The position numbers were made by a program, and so were the translations under genes. From JBCCMQ01 sp039026235 (GTDB lineage Bacteria > Pseudomonadota > Alphaproteobacteria > Rhodobacterales > Rhodobacteraceae), in the NCBI GenBank assembly GCA_039026235.1, contig JBCCMQ010000002.1, positions 1-64,000 of the forward strand: 64,000 nucleotides of DNA, written 5' to 3'. The notes beneath the pieces are model-generated. The model worked only from the letters and a program-made list of their open reading frames with translations, was not told where the DNA came from and did not search any database. Positions 16,267 through 25,226 of this stretch are shown here, one piece after another (position 1 is the first letter of the stretch; each line of letters opens with the position of its first letter).

Positions 16267-16718
16267 GCCCGCCGCCGTTCGAAACTTGGCAGGCCAGATG
16301 CGACGGCGGTGCGCCCCGCACTCTGCCTTGGCGGCAGGATGATCGGCGGTTCCGCGCCCCCGCTTACCGCACGGGCCACGGCACAAAGCGGGCTCGGATC
16401 ATCGACCACGCCGGGCCCGAAAATCGCGGTAATCGCAGGCACGCCTTCGAGCAGTTCTATCGCCTCATACCTCGGTCTCTGGCTGATCAGGACGGCGGTA
16501 ACGTCGGGATTCCTGTATTCCGCCGCCAAGGCGACACCAGTGGTGTGCCGGTGGCCGATAACCTCTTTCAAAACAAGAAAATCTGTCCGGCCGGGTCTCA
16601 GCGTGGCCATTGCCTCGCGGACGCTGTCAACGCAGGCGACACCGAATCCCAGTTGGGACAATTCGGTATAGAGTGTCTTTGTGGCTTCTGGGCAATCATG
16701 CAAAATAAGCGCGCGCAT
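16263..16718 (-). CDS. Degenerate receiver-domain (response-regulator-like) protein
   Basis: Protein of about 151 residues with the fold pattern of a receiver domain but no output domain. The first strand is MRALILHDCPEATKTLY, where one Asp remains of the acidic pocket. The usual phosphoacceptor strand reads TDFLVLKEVIG, so the Asp is replaced and phosphorylation at the normal site seems impossible. The last strand PAITAIFGPG keeps no clear Lys-Pro. The ATG at 16718 is preferred because GGAAG precedes it at a fair distance; an ATG eight codons upstream (16742) is possible. It converges on the RND gene, with both stops inside CTAG. It may be a protein-interaction pseudo-receiver; no kinase gene is near. 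Confidence 0.6.
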   Translation of the reverse strand: MRALILHDCPEATKTLYTELSQLGFGVACVDSVREAMATLRPGRTDFLVLKEVIGHRHTTGVALAAEYRNPDVTAVLISQRPRYEAIELLEGVPAITAIFGPGVVDDPSPLCAVARAVSGGAEPPIILPPRQSAGRTAVASGLPSFERRRA

Positions 16719-16893
16719 CGGAATTCTTCCGTCTTTGGCCATAGCGGGATAGCAATCCTGACCGAGCTACCCCACATCCCTTAAAACTTTCCGAATGTGC
16801 AATTAGTGGGGCGGCAGGTCATAGTATTTGCCGATTGCGGTACACCCACACCGCATGGCACATGGAGCCGAGGCAAGGACGACTACGCAAGAC

Positions 16894-18684
16894 ATGCAAT
16901 TGCCATTCATAAGATCCAAGAAGGCACAGCAGCCCTTGGTCACGGAAGAAGACAAGGCAAACCTTGTCTGGTTCTGGCACGGCTATCTGAAGCAAAAGGC
17001 ATCATGGCTGATGGTGGTCTTCGCCATGATCGTGGCCCAGGGCTTTGTCTATCAGCAGTTCCTAAGCCTAACAGAAGATGGCCTTAGGGTAGTATTCGAA
17101 AAGGGTTCCTACCGTGATCTGGTTCGCACCTGTGCGATGGTATTCGGCGTTTTCGCGTTTCGCGGCATGATGTCCTACGCGGTTCCACGACTGTCGGCCT
17201 GGATTGCCGAGGATGCGGTGTTTCGGTTGCGCAGCGATATGGTCAATCACCTTCTGGATCTCGATTTGGCATTCTTCGAAAGAACGCCTGCGGGCGTCTT
17301 CATTCTGCGCCTTGCCCAACAGGCGGGTGGCATGGCCTCGTTCGTCGGGCAAACGACGGTGAAGGGGCTGCGCGATGTGGTGACGGTAATTATCCTCTCA
17401 GGCTACCTTTTCTACAAACAGCCGCTCTTGTTTGCATCGGCCGCTTTGGTGCTTCCGGTGATCCTGTTTATCATACAAATCGTGTCGCGACGGGTTAAAG
17501 CCATACAGGCCGAAGCCGAGGGTGCGATGGGGGCTTACATCGACGGCATCGAGGAGATGTCGAACGGTATGCGCACCGTCAAAATTGCCGGCCAGGAGAG
17601 CGTCGAGAAGCAACGACTTATGCACTCGAACAGTCAGATCCGAAGCCTTGGCATCCGCATTCAGTCAGCGCGCGCGCTGGTTCTTCCCTATATCGATCTG
17701 GCGGCGGCCTTCGTCTACGCGCTGGTGATCGGCGGTGGTGGCTACATGGTCCTGAGCGACGATTTCAGCATAGACGGTGCAGCGATCATTACCTTCATGA
17801 TCGGGCTAGTTCTGATCTTTGATCCGGGCCGTCGACTGTCGCAGTTCGTGGTCGGATTTCAGACCACATTGGTCCTGTTGCAGAGTGTGCGCGGTGTGTT
17901 CCGACAAAGGCCATCCATTGTCGACAAGTCGGGCGCGACAGAGGTTTTTGAGCCGACGGCCGATGTCGAGTTTCGTGACATCGCCTTCAAGTATCACAAG
18001 TCTCAGCCGCTGTTCAGTGACCTGTCGTTGACATTCGAAGGTGGTGGCGTGACCGCAATCGTCGGACCGACGGGTTCCGGCAAGACCACCATTCTCAGTC
18101 TGATGGCACGCCTGTACGATCCGCAAGAGGGCGAAATTAAGATTGGTGGTGTGGCAATTACCGATATCAAGGTCAAGGCACTTCGCGCAGCCTTTTCGGT
18201 GGTGGCCCAGGACATCGTGATCTTCAACAACTCGATCCTTGAAAACATCCGCTATGTTCGCCCGGAAGCCACGGATGAAGAGGTCTGGCACGCTGCTGAG
18301 GAAGCAGAAATCGCGGAGCTCATGCGCGAGCGCGGCAGCCGCACAGTAGGTCCGAAGGGATCGTCATTGTCCGGTGGTCAGCGCCAGCGGATCGCCATCG
18401 CCCGCGCGTTCCTGAAATCGGCGCCCATTGTTCTTTTGGACGAAGCCACATCGGCGCTTGATCAAAAGACCGAGGAGCGGGTGAAAAAGGCCTTGGACCG
18501 TCTTGCTGAAGGGCGCACAACGATTGTGGTGGCACACCGGTTGTCCGCGGTCACCACAGCTGACAAGATATATGTTCTTGAGGCTGGGAATGTCGCGGAA
18601 GAGGGCACACACAAGGACCTGATGGACAAGGGCGGGCTTTACGCCTCACTCTTCAAGGCACAGCGTGAAAGCTACCAGAAATAG
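16894..18684 (+). CDS. ABC exporter, fused transmembrane and ATPase domains (MsbA/LapB-like half transporter)
   Basis: Half-transporter of about 596 residues expected to work as a homodimer. Residues to about 330 form a six-helix type IV ABC membrane domain. The nucleotide-binding domain has Walker A GPTGSGKTT, Q-loop VVAQDIVIF, signature LSGGQRQR, Walker B IVLLDEATSALD and H-loop VVAHRLS, all intact, so it should hydrolyse ATP. The start is uncertain: ATG at 16894 gives a normal length; the frame is open back to GTG/ATG codons at 16828 and 16855 without clear ribosome sites. Neighbouring glycosyltransferase and sulfotransferase-like genes on the other strand would fit export of a lipid or glycan, but this link is only positional. 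Confidence 0.87.
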   Translation: MQLPFIRSKKAQQPLVTEEDKANLVWFWHGYLKQKASWLMVVFAMIVAQGFVYQQFLSLTEDGLRVVFEKGSYRDLVRTCAMVFGVFAFRGMMSYAVPRLSAWIAEDAVFRLRSDMVNHLLDLDLAFFERTPAGVFILRLAQQAGGMASFVGQTTVKGLRDVVTVIILSGYLFYKQPLLFASAALVLPVILFIIQIVSRRVKAIQAEAEGAMGAYIDGIEEMSNGMRTVKIAGQESVEKQRLMHSNSQIRSLGIRIQSARALVLPYIDLAAAFVYALVIGGGGYMVLSDDFSIDGAAIITFMIGLVLIFDPGRRLSQFVVGFQTTLVLLQSVRGVFRQRPSIVDKSGATEVFEPTADVEFRDIAFKYHKSQPLFSDLSLTFEGGGVTAIVGPTGSGKTTILSLMARLYDPQEGEIKIGGVAITDIKVKALRAAFSVVAQDIVIFNNSILENIRYVRPEATDEEVWHAAEEAEIAELMRERGSRTVGPKGSSLSGGQRQRIAIARAFLKSAPIVLLDEATSALDQKTEERVKKALDRLAEGRTTIVVAHRLSAVTTADKIYVLEAGNVAEEGTHKDLMDKGGLYASLFKAQRESYQK

Positions 18685-18695
18685 GTAGCGTGCTT

Positions 18696-19571
18696 TCAGG
18701 GCAGGAGGAGGGTCACGCCTTCCATACGCGCCAGTCGCGCGACGTCCTGTTCATAGGCAACGCTGATCTGGTCCACTTCGGCCTCGGTCCAGCCCGGCAG
18801 GTCAACGGTTTCTTCCAAAGCCTCTGGCAGGGCGTATTCGTCCAGCACGTCTGATACGAAATCCACGTATTCATCGTTGCTTGGCGCTGGTCCTGCGCTC
18901 AGCCAGCCTGAAAGCGCTGCGCGGCCATCCTCGTTCAAGATCTTTGCCGCGATGTCGGTACTTCCCGCCAGTTTGCAGTCAACTTCCACGCCACTGACCG
19001 CCCGAAGAATGGCAGGCCAAAGGAGTGCCGTGTCTTCATCGCACCAGATCGTCAAAGGCACGCCGGAATTGTCTTCGATGATCCGTTTGGCGACATCGGA
19101 CCAGGATAGGTCAGCCATTGTCGTTTCGCCAATCAGATCTTCATAGCTGACTGGTGCTTCCTGCGTGACCAGCTGCGAAAGGAGTGTGGCGGGATTGCGT
19201 ATGGCCATAAAGAACGCGCACTCGTGCTCGCTGAATGTCTCTGACAGAGCACGGGTTCGAATTCCGGCAGACAGGTAAAGTCCGTTGCCTTCCAGAATCT
19301 TTGAAGGCGGCCCGAGAAAGCTGTCATCGGAAAGGATCATGCGTTCGGGCCGGACGTCTCCGGCAATGAAGTGGATAAGCTGTTCCTGAAGCTCTGGTTC
19401 CAGGGACACGCCACGCAAACGGCTTTGGATCTGGCTGAGCTGCGGTCTAAACCGGCGCGGCCGCGGTATCGCGACACCACGGTCCGCCAGCAGGTCGCGG
19501 TCCTTTAGCAACGACCAGATTAACGCGTCGCCATCCGTACAGGTCGCGCCGAGGTGAAGAGCGATTTTCAC
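18696..19571 (-). CDS. Sulfotransferase-like conserved protein
   Basis: Protein of 291 residues without a signal peptide. It opens with MKIALHLGATCTDGDALIW, which resembles the phosphosulfate-binding start of carbohydrate sulfotransferase-like proteins, although the usual Gly-Lys/Arg-Thr-Gly-Ser/Thr P-loop is altered (GATCTDG). A second element, FFMAIRNPATLLSQ, matches the 3'-phosphate-binding Arg-Asn-Pro motif. The loss of the basic residue in the first loop makes catalysis doubtful. It is on the minus strand, downstream of a large glycosyltransferase gene (144-base gap), in the order metG, glycosyltransferase, this gene. A role in glycan modification is plausible by neighbourhood. Family call moderate. 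Confidence 0.5.
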   Translation of the reverse strand: MKIALHLGATCTDGDALIWSLLKDRDLLADRGVAIPRPRRFRPQLSQIQSRLRGVSLEPELQEQLIHFIAGDVRPERMILSDDSFLGPPSKILEGNGLYLSAGIRTRALSETFSEHECAFFMAIRNPATLLSQLVTQEAPVSYEDLIGETTMADLSWSDVAKRIIEDNSGVPLTIWCDEDTALLWPAILRAVSGVEVDCKLAGSTDIAAKILNEDGRAALSGWLSAGPAPSNDEYVDFVSDVLDEYALPEALEETVDLPGWTEAEVDQISVAYEQDVARLARMEGVTLLLP

Positions 19572-19715
19572 CGATGTGCACTCAGAACGATGTACGGGAA
19601 AGATTTGGGCGTTCTAGCCATGCCTGCTCATGCGAATTGGTGTGTTTTATCGCGCGGAAACAATGCCCCCGCCGGTGCCCGGAAATCAATTGTGCAGTCC
19701 GCTCGGACCACAGAG

Positions 19716-21902
19716 CTATGCGGCGGGTGGCGTTCCGGGCACAGTGAAGAACAGATCCGGCGCGACTTCTTCTTCGATCAGACTGTCCGGGATCACGTCC
19801 GGGCCTGCCAGAAAGACATTTGCTCCGAAATGGCGGTGCAAGCGCGACAGGCGTTCCATGCGCGCGCTTGTCAGCTGGGCATAGAACGAAGCGTAGTCGG
19901 GCCGTGCCTTGAGACGGGTAATCATGTTCCGGTGGTTTCCGACACAAGTGGCATGGGCTGCGGCGATGTCGGGATCTGCCAAAAGCCGCGCGCGTTCGGC
20001 CCGAAACGCCGGGGCGATGCGCTTGATCAAGGTATCGCGCGTTTCGTTATTGTTCATCCGGAACCAGTAATTCAGCCCTTGGTCCCGGTCGACGTGGTTG
20101 ACACGGCCACGGTCGCGTTTGACCAGAAAGCTCTCGGCGGACCTGACCGCATAGTGGTTCAAAGCGACGAGATCGTATCCGATGGATTCCGGCGTTGACC
20201 GCCAGGCATTTCGGAACATTGTCTTGGGCATCGGTTTCCCAGAACCGTTCACCCAGTTCAGGTGCGAAAGATGCTGCGTGTTCAGTCCCTTTGGTCTGTG
20301 AACGCCCAGTTTGCGGAAGATGCCGATATTTCGGAACAATGTTTTAAATCCCCAGGCCTGGTGGGGTTTACGGATGAACTCGGGTGCGCAGTCAAAGAAT
20401 TGTTCCGTCACGGGAACATCTTCGAAACGGTGAATGTTGCCGTTGCCGAAGAGGCGCCAAGTGGCAGAGATCATGTTGGCTCCACGCGTCGCCTCGAACA
20501 GATCCTCTAGCCGACCGTCGCCAACACGAATGTTGAGGAATTCGTCGACGTCGATGGCGGCGACCCAGTCAGCGCTTTGGACGACGTCTTCACGGGCCGC
20601 TGCGGCCAAGGCCGCATGCTGAGGTTTCATCTTTGTGCCGCGGAAGGGATTTGTCCGGTGATGAACCAGACCTTTCCGCTGCAGCACGTCAAGGAAGACA
20701 TCTGTCCCGTCGGTGCAGTCGTTCGTGTAAACCAGATGCTCCGACACGCCCACAGCGCGGTTGTGGGCGATCCAGTCAAGAATGAAGGGACCTTCATTCT
20801 TCATACATGTGACGACAGTTGTGTGCGCCTCAGACGGCGCCGGCTCTGGCCCAGCTAAAAAACGCGCTGCCGGCGGGCGGAGTGGCGCTTTGCCAGGGAT
20901 ATCTTCGGCTAGCCGGACAAGATCTGGAACCTCGATCAGGCTGGACTTTGGCACAATCTGCGCGACGGGCGTTTCCGGAAAGAGCAGCGACATGGCGCGC
21001 CAGTACATCTGCGGCGGGTTAGAGACCGGGGCGTCGCGCACCCGCACAAGCCTTAAGGCCGCGTTTTCAGGCAGGCGGGCAGGCGCAATGCACCATCTGC
21101 TATGCGTCGCCCGCACGTCGAATGGACGACAGATATGGTCCATGAACTTTGCGCGCTTGTTCTTGCGGAGGGCCCAGGGATAGACCCGCTGACCGACAAG
21201 GGGCACGACACCCGATGCGGCCGATTGCGCCCGATCAAAAACACTCGTCGGGGCCGGGGCCAGAAAGTCACAAACATCAATGTTCATGGCCGCGCGCGCC
21301 GAGCCAAAGAAACGCTGCCGCATGGCCTCATAAAGGACGAAGGCTCCGAACGGTGCGCGAAAGCGGTCCGGGTCCGGCACCGACATGCGGTCCTTGCCCG
21401 GAGCGTCGGGTGCGTTGAAAGGGTGCAACGCCAGCGGCAGGTCGGACTTGCCGAGCGGCGCATCGCTTTCGACCAGCATAAGTAAGTCCAGACCGGCAAC
21501 GGGCTTTGCAGCAACCGTTTCGATCAGATCGTCAACTTGTAGATCCGGCGTGGCGCAGAGGATCAGAGCGGCGGTCATTCCGCAGCGGGACGCATGCCAC
21601 ATGGCCCAGGCACGCAGGTTGTCTGGATCTTCCGCCTGCCAGACCGCGACGCCGACGTTTTTGCCAACAAACAGATCGGCCTCGCGCAGGCTCGCGTCGA
21701 TATTCAGCTTTGACGTGACATCGATGACAAGACCGCCACCTATCCCGTCGACTGCCGCGATTTCGGCGGTCGGAAGCACGGTGTCCGGATCGCACTTTTC
21801 CTTCACGAAAAGGCGCGTTGCCCCCGTGTCGATCGGCAGGGCCTCGATGATTGCGTCCGTACCCGCTAAGCGGGCAAGGCGCCTTCGAAGGATCTGGGTC
21901 AC
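19716..21902 (-). CDS. Large glycosyltransferase family 2-like protein (GT2/GT92-type domain in C-terminal half)
   Basis: Cytoplasmic protein of 728 residues. The C-terminal half from about residue 360 is a glycosyltransferase domain: VVTCMKNEGPFILDWIAHN start, TNDCTDGTD, and the metal/nucleotide-sugar DxD in AAIDVDEFLNI. The N-terminal 340 residues have no family I recognise. The same strand-helix pattern (KNE/KNN...DW..H...G, then D.DE) appears in the gene at 28790-29968, so the two are probably related enzymes. The start is a GTG at 21902. It lies downstream of metG and upstream of a sulfotransferase-like gene. Target glycan unknown; surface polysaccharide is the usual destination for such proteins in this group. 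Confidence 0.75.
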   Translation of the reverse strand: MTQILRRRLARLAGTDAIIEALPIDTGATRLFVKEKCDPDTVLPTAEIAAVDGIGGGLVIDVTSKLNIDASLREADLFVGKNVGVAVWQAEDPDNLRAWAMWHASRCGMTAALILCATPDLQVDDLIETVAAKPVAGLDLLMLVESDAPLGKSDLPLALHPFNAPDAPGKDRMSVPDPDRFRAPFGAFVLYEAMRQRFFGSARAAMNIDVCDFLAPAPTSVFDRAQSAASGVVPLVGQRVYPWALRKNKRAKFMDHICRPFDVRATHSRWCIAPARLPENAALRLVRVRDAPVSNPPQMYWRAMSLLFPETPVAQIVPKSSLIEVPDLVRLAEDIPGKAPLRPPAARFLAGPEPAPSEAHTTVVTCMKNEGPFILDWIAHNRAVGVSEHLVYTNDCTDGTDVFLDVLQRKGLVHHRTNPFRGTKMKPQHAALAAAAREDVVQSADWVAAIDVDEFLNIRVGDGRLEDLFEATRGANMISATWRLFGNGNIHRFEDVPVTEQFFDCAPEFIRKPHQAWGFKTLFRNIGIFRKLGVHRPKGLNTQHLSHLNWVNGSGKPMPKTMFRNAWRSTPESIGYDLVALNHYAVRSAESFLVKRDRGRVNHVDRDQGLNYWFRMNNNETRDTLIKRIAPAFRAERARLLADPDIAAAHATCVGNHRNMITRLKARPDYASFYAQLTSARMERLSRLHRHFGANVFLAGPDVIPDSLIEEEVAPDLFFTVPGTPPAA

Positions 21903-22002
21903 TGCATCGGCCGCTGTTGTTTTGCGCCATCCTAATGCGGCCGGGCAGGAAAACTAAGCCAATTCTGGCCATTGCTTCGCCTTGGCAGGCGGGCGTAGGC
22001 CT

Positions 22003-23718
22003 TCAGTCTCGGGTGCCCTGAAACCGTTCCTGCCAGCCCGCACGTTCATTATCACTGATTTTCCTGAACAAATTGTCCGGCACAGTAAAGGCCGCTCCGG
22101 CAGGCAGGAGCTCAAGCGCAACCTCTACGCTGTCGGGCCAGCGCCCGTGGCTTCCCATCGCATCGTTCATGGTCTGAGCGGCGGCAGGGATATACGGCTG
22201 GGACAGAGCGGCATAGAAAGGAATGAGGTTCAGAGCAAACCGAACGATCGCCGCGGCATCGTCGGGGCGCTCCTTGAAGACAGCCCAGGGCGCTGCGGCC
22301 TGAAGGTATTCGTTCCCAAGGACCCAAAGCGCCCGCAGCGCCGCGGCGGCCTTGCGAACTTCAATCGCATCCATATGGCCCTGATACGCCGCAAGGCCCG
22401 CTTCAAGCTTGGCGATCAGATCCGCTTCGCGCGACCCCCATGCCCCTCCGTCCGGTACCAATTCACCAAACTTGGAACGGCAGAACTTGGTTACCCGGCT
22501 CACGAAATTGCCAAGGACGTCGGCAAGATCCTTGTTGACCGAGGTCTGAAAGTTCTCCCACGTGAATTCACTGTCGGAGGTTTCCGGCGCATGGGACAGA
22601 AGCCACCATCGCCAATAGTCGGCCGGCAGTATTTCAAGAGCCTGATCCATAAAAACGCCGCGCCCCTGGCTAGTCGAAAATTGCCCGCCATCGTAGTTGA
22701 GGTAGTTGAACGACTTGATGTAGTCGACCATCTTCCAGGGCTCGCCAGATCCGATCAAAGTGGCCGGGAAACTCAGCGTATGAAAGGGCACGTTGTCCTT
22801 GCCCATGAATTGCACGTACCGGACGTCATCGGCGCCCTTGTCCGTGCGCCACCACCTTTCCCACGCAGCATCGGGCTCGCCCGCCGCGTCTGACCATTCT
22901 TTGGCGCACGCGATGTATTCGATGGGCGCATCGAACCAGACATAAAAGACCTTGTCTTCCATGCCGGGCCAGGGATCAGTGCCGCGTTTGACCGGGATAC
23001 CCCAATAAAGATCACGCGTGATGCCTCTGTCCTGAAGACCGTCGCCGTCGTTCAGCCATTTCTTGGCAATGGAAGTGGTCAGGACCGGCCAGTCGGTCTT
23101 GCCGTCGATCCAGTCGGACAGTTCTCCGCGCAAAGATCGTTGCTTGAGGTACAGGTGCTTCGTGTCGCGCACTTCGAGATCGGTGGATCCCGAGATGGCG
23201 CTGCGTGGATCAATCAAATCCGTCGGATCGAGTTGCTTGGTGCAATTTTCGCACTGGTCGCCGCGTGCGCGATCATAGCCGCAGTTGGGGCAGGTGCCTT
23301 CAATGTAGCGATCCGGCAGAAAGCGACCGTCGGTGTAGGAAAAGACCTGTTTCTCGGTCACTTCTTCGATCAGTCCCGCATCGGCCAGCCGGCCTGCGAA
23401 GTGCTGGGTCAGCGCATGGTTCTGCGGGCTCGATGACCGCCCGAAATTGTCGAACGACAGGGCAAATCCCTTCCCAAGGCGATCTTGCACTTCCCACATC
23501 TCGGCGCAGTACTCGGCCACGGATTTCTGCGCCTTCGCTGCGGCCAGCTCGGCCGGTGTGCCGTGTTCGTCGGTGGCGCAGAGAAACAAAACCTCATGCC
23601 CTCGGGCACGCATATAGCGGGCATAAAGATCCGCAGGAAGCTGGCTGCCGACCAGATTGCCCAGGTGTTTGATCCCGTTGATGTAGGGAATCGCGGATGT
23701 GATCAGAATGCGCGCCAT
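22003..23718 (-). CDS. metG: Methionyl-tRNA synthetase
   Basis: Class I aminoacyl-tRNA synthetase of 571 residues that charges initiator and elongator tRNA-Met. Evidence: ITSAIPYINGIKHLGNLVGS with the HLGN form of the HIGH motif, the zinc-knuckle cysteines CPNCGYDRARGDQCENC near residue 145, the methionine pocket FYVWFDAPIEYIA, and FSTSQGRGVF in the place of KMSKS, a known variant in this subgroup. An anticodon-binding helical domain follows; there is no C-terminal tRNA-binding domain. The ATG at 23718 (MARILITSAIPY) is preferred to an upstream in-frame start at 23760 because synthetases begin close to the first strand. Essential housekeeping gene. Confidence 0.95.
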   Translation of the reverse strand: MARILITSAIPYINGIKHLGNLVGSQLPADLYARYMRARGHEVLFLCATDEHGTPAELAAAKAQKSVAEYCAEMWEVQDRLGKGFALSFDNFGRSSSPQNHALTQHFAGRLADAGLIEEVTEKQVFSYTDGRFLPDRYIEGTCPNCGYDRARGDQCENCTKQLDPTDLIDPRSAISGSTDLEVRDTKHLYLKQRSLRGELSDWIDGKTDWPVLTTSIAKKWLNDGDGLQDRGITRDLYWGIPVKRGTDPWPGMEDKVFYVWFDAPIEYIACAKEWSDAAGEPDAAWERWWRTDKGADDVRYVQFMGKDNVPFHTLSFPATLIGSGEPWKMVDYIKSFNYLNYDGGQFSTSQGRGVFMDQALEILPADYWRWWLLSHAPETSDSEFTWENFQTSVNKDLADVLGNFVSRVTKFCRSKFGELVPDGGAWGSREADLIAKLEAGLAAYQGHMDAIEVRKAAAALRALWVLGNEYLQAAAPWAVFKERPDDAAAIVRFALNLIPFYAALSQPYIPAAAQTMNDAMGSHGRWPDSVEVALELLPAGAAFTVPDNLFRKISDNERAGWQERFQGTRD

Positions 23719-23838
23719 GCCATGCCCGTTCGTCAGGTGCCGGTCGACGAGATATTGCATGGTCCGGCCAAAGGCCAGTGCCGGATTCGTGTGCCTGGTC
23801 GTCCTTAGCCGGAATCGAATTCCGTTGGCGTCCCCTCT

Positions 23839-25083
23839 TTACCGCTCTTCGCCGTCATGTGGTTTGTGCGAGCCGTCCCGCCGCAGCAGCCGTCCGACCA
23901 GGAAGGAGGTGCGGGGCACGTACACATATGGCTGACGTTCTTCCGGCGCGGGACGCGCCCGCATCCGCACAACCCCGATGATGATCAGCGCGACATGGGC
24001 AAGCGCGACATACCCGAACAGTGCACCGGGCCCGAGCGCTTCGATCAAAAGGGCAACCACCAAGGGGCTGGCAATTGCACCGACCGCATAACAGAACATC
24101 AAAGCGGCTGAGAGCTCCACTCGTTGAGAATCCTTGGCGAAATCATGGGCATGGGCGGCTGAGACTGAATAGATCGGAAAGGTGAACGCCCCAAAAAGTA
24201 CCGTTGCACCAAAGATTGCGGTGGTTCCGAAATGGGGTGCCGCCGCCGTCAGCGCCGAGGCCACGATTGAAGCAGCCGAGAGCCAAATCAGAACCCAGCG
24301 CCGATCATAGCGATCAGCCAGCCAGCCCACCGGGTATTGCGCCAGTGCTCCACCAAAGACGAAGGCGCCGAGAAAGAGCGCGATCTGTCCCGTGGCGAGC
24401 CCCACCTCTTGCCCGTAAAGTGGCCCGATCATCCGAAATGCCGCCGATGTCAGCCCGGCCACAACAACGCCGAGCGCCGCAAGGGGCGACATTGACAACG
24501 CGAGGCTGGGGCGCAGTCGCGGCGCGGCGGGTGTCTCTGGTTGGCGTGCCGTGGTTAGGGTCAGGGGAAGAAGAGATGCGCAGCACAGAAGTGCCAGCAG
24601 GTTGTAAGATATATAGGAGGCCGGTTCGAGCACACTGATCAGCAGTTGCGCGCCAATTGCCGCGCTCATATCGACGACGCGGTAGATGCCCATGGTGCGC
24701 CCGCGTGTTTCGTTTGTGACTTTGGACTGTATCCACGACTCGACAACCGTGTAGCAGCCCGCAACGCAAAGGCCGGTCGCAACCCGCATGACAGCCCAGG
24801 CCAGAGCTTCGAGGATCAGCATGTGGCTTAGGATGCCGATGCAGCCGGCAGCCGTCAGGGCGGCAAACGCGCGGCTGTGACCGACCGAGCCCATGAGCCG
24901 CGGTGCCCACCAGCATCCGATAAAGAACCCAACGAAATGAGCCGATCCCAAAAGGCCGATCTCGGCGCTGGTAAAGCCTAGCGCAACACCGGACAGGGCA
25001 TCCAGTGGTCCAACACCTCCGGAGGTCAGCTGCAGCAGGGCAATCGACAGGAACAGGGCCGCAAAGGATATGAGAACGCGCAT
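23839..25083 (-). CDS. MFS transporter (YcaD-like)
   Basis: Twelve-helix major facilitator superfamily protein of about 414 residues. Evidence: an uninterrupted alternation of hydrophobic helices, the loop signature WLADRYDRRWVL between helices 8 and 9, ESWIQSKVTNETRGRTMGIYR in the central N-half region (a pattern of the YcaD-type subfamily), and a long charged cytoplasmic tail. The ATG at 25083 has AGGA just upstream; an in-frame ATG eight codons earlier is less likely. Substrate unknown. It precedes metG on the same strand with a 120-base gap, so it may have its own transcript. Confidence 0.85.
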   Translation of the reverse strand: MRVLISFAALFLSIALLQLTSGGVGPLDALSGVALGFTSAEIGLLGSAHFVGFFIGCWWAPRLMGSVGHSRAFAALTAAGCIGILSHMLILEALAWAVMRVATGLCVAGCYTVVESWIQSKVTNETRGRTMGIYRVVDMSAAIGAQLLISVLEPASYISYNLLALLCCASLLPLTLTTARQPETPAAPRLRPSLALSMSPLAALGVVVAGLTSAAFRMIGPLYGQEVGLATGQIALFLGAFVFGGALAQYPVGWLADRYDRRWVLIWLSAASIVASALTAAAPHFGTTAIFGATVLFGAFTFPIYSVSAAHAHDFAKDSQRVELSAALMFCYAVGAIASPLVVALLIEALGPGALFGYVALAHVALIIIGVVRMRARPAPEERQPYVYVPRTSFLVGRLLRRDGSHKPHDGEER

Positions 25084-25226
25084 CAGGTCCTCTTGGTCTT
25101 GGGCCAAATGATGGCGTAAGGCCCGGCAGTCCGCAGTGCCAGCGCCGACAGACCGCGTGTCGCAATCGTCATTTCGGACGCGCGTGGTCTTTCAGGCGGC
25201 TTGCGAAACGGGCAAGGTAAACCCCG

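Noticed and set aside
21982..22893. Plus-strand open frame of 303 codons opposite metG
   Set aside because: No family signature; metG is complete on the other strand and explains the open frame.
22003..23718. metG apparently lacking KMSKS
   Set aside because: FSTSQGRG occupies the site; this F-S-T-S form is a known variant in this MetRS subgroup, so no loss of function is implied.
24314..25165. Minus-strand frame of 283 codons overlapping the MFS gene
   Set aside because: Same strand, different frame; composition is Arg/Cys/Pro-rich as expected for an out-of-frame reading; the MFS frame has twelve clear helices.
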